From positions 1-51,110 of the forward strand of contig NHZP01000122.1 in NCBI GenBank assembly GCA_003313425.1: a DNA stretch of 51,110 bases, given 5' to 3'. The stretch's first letter is position 1, and the number at the start of each line of letters is the position of its first letter. Positions 44,747 to 51,110 of this stretch are shown here, one piece after another. The stretch comes from Pseudopyrenochaeta lycopersici (lineage: Eukaryota; Ascomycota; Dothideomycetes; Pleosporales; Pseudopyrenochaetaceae). The position numbers and the translations under genes were made by a program. The notes beneath the pieces were generated by a model, which saw only the letters and a program-made list of their open reading frames with translations, searched no databases and was not told the DNA's origin.

Positions 44747-44975
44747 GGCTCATTGTCGTGATCGTTTTCCTCAAAGAATTTTTGAAGTATTACCCTCGTG
44801 GGACCTATATTTCACGGGATGGTGCTCAGAGGCTGACCAGTAAGCGTCTTGGTCAACCTTATCAGCAATTTCAGCATTCGTGTATGCGCTGCCAGCCTTC
44901 ACTACTAATTCTGCCTTCTTCCGACGGTTTGCTTCATCATATCGACCGAATCATCTCACTTGCTGGACAGTAAAC

Positions 44976-45868
44976 ATGAGTGGGATTCTTAAACCGCTGC
45001 AACTTCTGCGGAATGTTAGAAGGGACATGATTTCTGGCAGACTTGAGGACGGAGACTATACTCCAGGACTATATCGGACAATTGGTAGCGTCACCTATTC
45101 CATCTTACCGAGACGCAAAAACCCTCGTCTGAACACGTTCGTCCTCAAAAAAGCTGTCTCGACCAACATCGCAGAAAAAACTTGCTGACCTAGGTCCTGT
45201 AAACACCCTTTTTACTTTCGAGGTGTATGCAAATGCAGCCATCATTCCAAGCTCCACCGATGCGGCAAGCCTAGAGGATATTCTGGTGGTGCGAGCTAGT
45301 TGGCCGTTCGATCCGGAACACAGCCGGATTCTAGTCGCAGACGTAAGCACGCCTCAACAGGTGACATACACACGCTGACAAGGCTAGATTCTTGCTGGCC
45401 TTTCCAGCCTACACAACGTCGGTTTGCAGAGAAATAGCTTCAATGTCAGCGACATACTTCTCGTTTGTCGTGACAATATGCATTTCTTCCAGATTGGTAA
45501 GGTCGCCAGAAACCCGATGGATTTTGCTAACACGAGAAGCTGGCATCGAATATTGCACATGCATCCACGGCCACGAACCGACAAATTCTGGAGAACTTCA
45601 GTCCTTGGTAGCCATGTTAAAGTACGTCCATGAGAGGATCGAATCAAGCAGGATCGTCTGGATCGAAGACTTTGTGCGTCTTTTGGGTACTTGTAGGACT
45701 CTTGACAGCACTTCGTTGAAGAAGGCGGCTCGTCATATTCCCGAGGATATCGATCAGCGTCGTAGAGAACTGGAGATCTATCTCCATGCCGTTCGCATAT
45801 TTGGCACCACTTTGGGTGGGAATTCTACCGAGAAGGGTGGCACGAGTAACGTAGCCATATGCGTGTAA
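44976..45868 (+). CDS. Hypothetical protein, three exons, possible frameshift
   Basis: ATG 44976 opens MSGILKPLQLLRNVRRDM and YTPGLYRTIGSVTYSILPRR. The frame changes by one base at an A6 run (45175-45180), after which LADLGPVNTLFTFEVYANAA and LVVRASWPFDPEHSR continue to 45342. Introns at 45343-45387 (45 nt) and 45497-45539 (43 nt) lead through SLHNVGLQRNSFNVSDILLV to the last exon with YVHERIESSRIVWIEDFVRL and IDQRRRELEIYLHAVRIFG, stop at 45868. The family is unknown. One base too many in the A run could be a sequencing error, true decay, or a sign that the first 60 codons are not part of the gene. It is head-to-head with the DUF3723-like gene. Confidence 0.5.
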
Positions 45869-47901
45869 GGAAGGATTCGTTCCGTTGCCAGTCAAACGCT
45901 GCTTTGATCGCCACTTTGTTTACTAGGTTCGACACGAAGTCGATGTGGGCTTGTTATTCGTTGGTCAGAGACAAGGTCGGAGAGTCAAAAGAAGTCACGT
46001 CTCAAGTTTGTTGTAGAGCTGCACGAGTTGTCAGGTACTATGCCAACTCCCGAGAAACATATACCTGTCTTACGTCGAGATTATCGTAAGACGACTCGTA
46101 TTCAAGCCCTTGAGGCTCTCACGCGCATAGCGAAAAGCAACACGCAATGAAGTACTGTTTAAGAGCTAATTTCTCCAATGGAGACCAAGTCTACAATAGG
46201 GACTCTTGCAGTGGTGGGTACACCAACGAGTATTCCTTGACGCCACTAGTCCGCTTGGTTGCCTTTGCTTAATCGTCAAACACAAAAGTTTAGAAGGGAG
46301 AGTCTATTGGAAGACACTATGTATTTATCATTTGAAGGTTACTCATACAAATATCCTGCGACTTCTTCCTAAACAGCAGAAAAGCCCTGAGAAGTCTCTC
46401 GTTGGCCAAGTACTTCTAGCGCATTTTGATATGTGTTGATATGCGCACTTCCTGCGGTAAAAGCCTACTATGTACTTAACACTATTTTCATCTTAGATTA
46501 ACCTCCTAGGGCAGTTGTGGCGTGTAGCGGAAGCTTCCCTTGGACACAAAAACGTGCTGACTCTTTCTGCCAACCGGGTACATTTGCATCGCTGCCGCTC
46601 CATCCGACAGCATCAGCACCATCATCAGCCACAGCAATGCGTGATGTCTTGTCATCCTTCTACGACGATACAATCAGTGCAGATTTTTGCAAAATTGTCC
46701 CCCTTATCACATGCTTCTAGCCCTTGTCGTACTAGGGTAGTCAATGCTTATGAATGGGAGGATAGTAAGCCATTAAGCGCTTGCAGACGAGAATACACTA
46801 GAGCACGAATCCATGATTTCCACAAAATTTGCTGATCTGAGACTGTACCTTGCATTAGAATGACCGCCTTGATTTGAACTAGGCTTCCTCCAACATGCGG
46901 CCTCCGTACACATTGTTTGAGATTTTGAAAGGGAAGGCTGAAGATATCAAAAGCCTGTTACTTTGGCTGTAATGCCATAAGATACAAGATACTGTAAGGT
47001 AATGTGTGGTATGCGGGGCGTTGACTGCGCCTCGGCCTAGCTTCTGTAAGTGCTGCTCTTTGATTCGTCCGGAGATGCTTACGACTAACTTACACTCGTG
47101 ATTGCTGACAAAAACGGTGATTATTATGAAAAGCTTCTTTTAGGCGAGACTGGACTGGTGTAAGATATATGATTTGTTGCTGGCAAGAACCGGAAGCCGG
47201 AAGTGCAACCAACTGTATTTCCAAGACAAGACTTGAAACGAAGCCCATTGCTGGCTGTTGGCATCACAGGCTTTCGTGGCACTAACAGTCTCACCGCCTG
47301 GATAGCGAGGCTTTTGTGGAACCACTGTGCGAAGTGTAGGTTTTACTAGCATGCCGTAACTTATGGCTCTGACAGCCAGTATGGCCATAAGTTGGTAGGG
47401 CGACGATGACAGATGGACTTGTTCCATCCGCTTAGAGCAATCTTGCGTAGCCTCATGAAATCAGGTACCTCCTGGCATATCAGGGATTATAACGCAATAC
47501 TTTGAAGTGATTCGTACGGCGCATCAGCTGGGTGGCTGTTGGCTTGAACACGGCGAGCACTGCTAGTCTGCTGTAGTCTCTTCTTCGCTCAAGAAAATTT
47601 CCGCCTATAAGCAATTACTGCAACTATGACAGAGCGTGGACAGCTCCAGCTCGTTAGATCATGCACTCTGGCACTGACTGTGCCAGACTGTCTCACCACA
47701 TCATACACGCAGAGCTGAAAGGATGTTATTGAAAAGCGATAAAACAGTATTGGTGCAATAAACTATCTGATGTGATTATTATATTGTGAGCAAATGGCGA
47801 CAAAAGCAAACGAACATTGAAAAGTCTAAAAAGCGTTCAACCGGCATGAGAAAAAGGAGCAGGGGTAAGCTGCTTCCATGGCTTGGAAGTGTAGACTTAG
47901 T
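45869..47901. other. 2-kb intergenic stretch, no supported gene
   Basis: Only short frames; a 95-codon minus frame at 47140-47427 lacks support. Sequence composition is as in the host. Nothing else seen. Confidence 0.45.
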
Positions 47902-49197
47902 CTAGAGCTTTGATTTCTTCAACATAGAGGTTATTTCTTTGATTTTTTGATCTTGCTTAGACAGTTTCGCGTTCATGTTCGCACCCTGTTCAGTCAGCTT
48001 ATCGAACAGCTGTCTAAATCCTTCGGAAATCATTCTGGCGTCTTCTGGGCCATACGTTTGGTGTCTCACAGTTCTGGGATCAATTCCCTTTTCCTTCAAG
48101 GCCCTTCAAGGTTTGTATCGTCGAAGAACTCGTCCGCTTTCTTGATGTCCTTCTTGTCCTTGCGGACGGCCGTGACGAATTGACTCCAGCTGCATAGAAG
48201 CGGGCCGGTGTATTTACAATTTGCTTTTGTCCTAGCATCCTGAAGATCTTCTTTCAGTTGCTCGTCCGTAAGCTCAAGAATAACCACTTTCCAGACCGTT
48301 TTGGGGCCGCGCTTGAAACCTGCACAGCCTCGCAAATTATATTTTGCACGATCCAACCTTTTGTAGATTGTGAGGCCAGCGATAAATTGTTTGTCTACTG
48401 TTGGAGCAAACCCTGGGACCTTTTCATGATGCATGCTATTCGCCGGAGCAGTTTTCAATCCGTCAATATCATACAACCCATTCTTTTTAATGAGACCACG
48501 TAATGTCTTTCCATCATTGCGTGCGTAAATGATCTTCCCTCCAGTAGACTGGGTCGCTTTTGGGCTGGTAACGGGCGTGCTAGTACTACGTCTGGGACTT
48601 GGCGATCGGCCTTTAGGACTTGGCGTGCTACGGTCAAGCGTATCCTCGTCGTCGTCGCTGTCGTCTTCGCTCTCGATATCGTTCCGTGCCTCATTCTCAC
48701 TCTCACTCTCATGTTCGCTCTCGTCGCCGTTGTCGGCATCTGTCACAGCGACACCTTCGGTATCATTCCCGGCATCATTCTCGTCCTTGATGGTATCGTT
48801 GCTATCATCCTGGTTTTCACTAGCGTCATTGTCATCTGGCTTGGAAGCCTTTGATCCCGAACGACGATGCGATGCTGCATCATTTCCGAATCTCTCGATA
48901 TAATCCTTTTTATTTCTCCCAAGCGCCTCACCAAATACAGATTTGGTCAACCACATAACATTCTCATGATCTTTTAGACGGAAGACGAAAAGGGTATATT
49001 TCCCGCCAAAGGGTATAACCGGTGGTCGGTTACCTTTTCGTAACCGGCAGATTTTAGAAGATCCTTGTGCTTCTCAGGACTGAAGTTGGGGAGGTCATCT
49101 TGATCCATCTTGCCTCGCTCCTCGCATTTCTCTGATTCCAGCACGTCGAAAGTGCCTCACATTCTACCAATCTCCACTTACTCCACGATGCTATCAT
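47902..49197 (-). CDS. Hypothetical acidic protein with two apparent homopolymer frameshifts
   Basis: ATG 49197, then an intron at 49132-49181 (50 nt, GTAAGT...ATCAG), leads to MDQDDLPNFSPEKHKDLLKS. The frame slips at an A4 run near 49042, then runs on as PPVIPFGGKYTLFVFRLKDH into the long 286-codon frame. That has an acidic low-complexity region (SEHESESENE, EDDSDDDEDTLD), a Ser/Pro/Arg-rich linker, and a folded part (KTLRGLIKKNGLYDIDGLKT, KTVWKVVILELTDEQLKEDL). A second slip at a GGG run near 48100 separates LEG from a coiled-coil end (FRQLFDKLTEQG, SKQDQKIKEITSMLK), stop at 47902. Each slip is one missing base in a homopolymer, which suggests sequencing error as much as a pseudogene. No family recognised. 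Confidence 0.55.
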
Positions 49198-51110
49198 TTG
49201 GAGGCAAGACGAATCTTCGGTGCTCGGAACAACATCATTGGGCCGAGATCTGTGGCTTTTGTCCCACGGCTTAACATGTTGTCCTTTGGCCGACGTTGCT
49301 TGGTGGTGTCCTTTGGCATTATGTCTTCTGGTCTCGAGGATTATGCCTGTTCTATGAAGATTCTTCTTGTGGAGGATGGCTCTGTCTGTTCATTCGTATG
49401 GCTCTGTTCTATTTATAAGAGTTCAGAGGTTGTGCAGGCGTTGCGATGACATATCATCGGCATTGTTACCGTGAGCAACGTTCAAGCGCCATAGTCGTTC
49501 ACTTTAGGGAAATGCTTACTCTGATTAGCCACCATAAGCTGCCACAATCATAGCACTCAGTCTGCTTACGATGCGCTTGTCATTGCTGATGCATATCGTA
49601 TGACCATGATCATGATATGATAGAGGGGTGGTCTGTATCCCTCTAAGCACGTCTAATCTATGGCTTACATCAGAGACAGTGTAAATCCTAGGTGGATTTC
49701 CTATTTGGCCAATGTCAGATGATTGGGTTATCAAGTCATTGTCATTGAAGCCATCATCGTCAGCAAGATTAATTCAAGGTTTTCTGGGAGAGAGAGATGG
49801 TGCGATGATTGAGAATCATTTTCAACTACTGGTGCACAGCTGATTCGTATGTCTGTGTTGCTTCAGTCAACCCCTCTGTGATCCTGATCGCTGCGACGTG
49901 TACAGTACTGCATGGACTTGTCGTCCTAGGTCATTACAATGCACATCTTGTTCACATAGCTGGAACTGACGGATGATATGCTTATTTGAATACTGTATGA
50001 ATCGAAAATTTGGCGAGAAATCAACACGGAGCTGATGAGCATGAGCTCAACTTTCCAAAAACGACGCGGTACTGCCTCAAACAGTGGTTAGACGTGCATA
50101 CAGGCACGCGATCTGTGCCCCGCCTAAGATGGCTATTTTACAGTCGCATTTCAATAATGACGGACGTCAATGCATCGCCTTCGTGAATGCAGTAATTGAT
50201 TAGATTCGCATCAGAGTGAAGACTACGGCAATGGAGTTGTAATGCAATGAAGAACTCGCAAAGAAGGCATCAGAGCATGTGAGAGCATAGAAAAAACTGT
50301 TCGAGCGTATTAGAGTGCGCGGGGATATTCTGATTGCTATGTAGCGTGGCCTAGACCGGGTTGTGGATGACCATGTTTTGAGAAAAGGAAGAATGGATCA
50401 TCCATCTGTGCATACATGTAGTACAGCACAACTAAGAACCATCGCGACAAGGCCTGGACCTTCCGCTGCTGATTGTCTCCACACGCCTTTGAATAAGCTA
50501 ATTTACCATGTACCATCCAATAGCTGCTCCGATCACACCGTTGACCAGGCCTAGGTGAGCTTCCATGGTCGGAGTAGCACACTAGCTGACACTTTTGATG
50601 TCTCAGCAGGCAGGATCTCTCCGGCTTTCGATAACAATTCTGAGGAAGTGCGGTAGCTGCATTACTGAAAACAGACCTGATCTCGCTGACGGCAGAGCTC
50701 GCCCGCGACTCTGCCGATTTGATCAGGCTTTGGACTTCCGAAGGAATTTCGAATATATCGACACATCGGCCAGGCCGGGGCTGATCTGGGCGTTGGTAAA
50801 CAATAAAGTAACAATGATGTATTTGGTTTCATAGCTTCGATGCCGCTTGCTCGAATTAGAAATCTTGCTTCTTTATCTGAAAACACGCAATTGGTGTAAT
50901 GCTTGTCAATGTAAGGTAAGACGCATCACCGAGCCAAGGGGGCGCGTTCATATAGTGTGCCCGGTCTCTCTTATTTCCAGTCCTTGGTAGACTGATGCAT
51001 AGTAAAAGCTCACGGGTGCCATAAGCACTACGTTATTGGTTACGGTACTCGTGCCCACATTGAATGACTCTGCCCAAGGCGGAATCGACAACGCGATCCC
51101 CAAGGCCAGC
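49198..51110. other. Gene-poor right end
   Basis: Only short competing frames. A minus-strand frame entering from the window edge and stopping at 50948-50950 (53 codons, LALGIALSIPPWAESFNVGT at its start) might be the last exon of a gene beyond the window, but this length is not far from chance. Confidence 0.35.

Noticed and set aside
50948..51110. Edge frame on the minus strand as part of a membrane protein
   Set aside because: 53 open codons and weak hydrophobicity are not enough; the rest is outside the window.
1..51110. CRISPR arrays, rRNA or clear tRNA genes
   Set aside because: None seen on either strand; a fungal window would not be expected to carry CRISPR.

Overview
The window is nuclear DNA of a filamentous ascomycete (Pezizomycotina, probably a dothideomycete; the class is an inference). 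The evidence is many short introns of 43-107 nt with GTAAGT-like donors and CTAAC/CTAAT-like branch sites, small single-copy genes on both strands, and typical fungal families: GST kappa, a DHA2-type MFS transporter, a SUR7/PalI-type membrane protein, a DUF3723-like protein, and fungal hAT and Copia elements. All exon models are read by eye from splice signals and frame continuity; no search was run.

Layout. 1-12.5 kb is sparse: the 3' end of a GST kappa gene, a small 2EXR/F-box-like protein and three hypothetical genes. 12.5-17.2 kb is an MFS transporter gene split after its eighth residue by an apparently intact 2.78-kb hAT transposon (8-bp target duplication CTCGCCAT). 17.6-22.3 kb has a hypothetical gene, a coiled-coil protein ending in a POT1-type telomere-binding OB fold, and a frameshifted sugar O-acetyltransferase. 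37.3-51.1 kb holds a hypothetical gene, a SUR7-like gene, a DUF3723-like gene, two further hypothetical genes that appear frameshifted, and long gene-poor stretches.

The centre, 24259-37280, is the main find: a composite DNA transposon with near-perfect 146-bp terminal inverted repeats and a 4-bp target duplication (CCAT). Without a nested 5.24-kb Copia element (174-bp LTRs identical by eye, 5-bp duplication GTTTC), the older element is about 7.8 kb and encodes five spliced or single-exon proteins: a DDE integrase-type transposase (509 aa), three unknown proteins (396, 199 and 399 aa) and a 191-aa histone H3 variant with centromeric-H3 (CENP-A/Cse4-like) hallmarks, namely a lengthened loop 1 and an RWQ signature. 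About 40 copies of the 7-mer GTAATAG (either strand), often paired 9-12 bp apart, lie in the inverted repeats, upstream regions and most introns, but not in the Copia insert. A 192-bp tandem repeat lies between the divergent 399-aa gene and the histone gene.

How the parts may work together (inference): the transposase would move the element; the repeated 7-mer looks like a binding site for an element-encoded protein, in the manner of the anti-silencing motif clusters of plant VANDAL transposons; the CenH3-like histone suggests the element affects its own chromatin, or that of its target sites. The Copia element inserted into the final coding exon of the 399-aa gene and replaces only its last 11 codons. 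Copia itself carries gag and pol in one frame separated by a single UGA in a UGA-CUA readthrough context.
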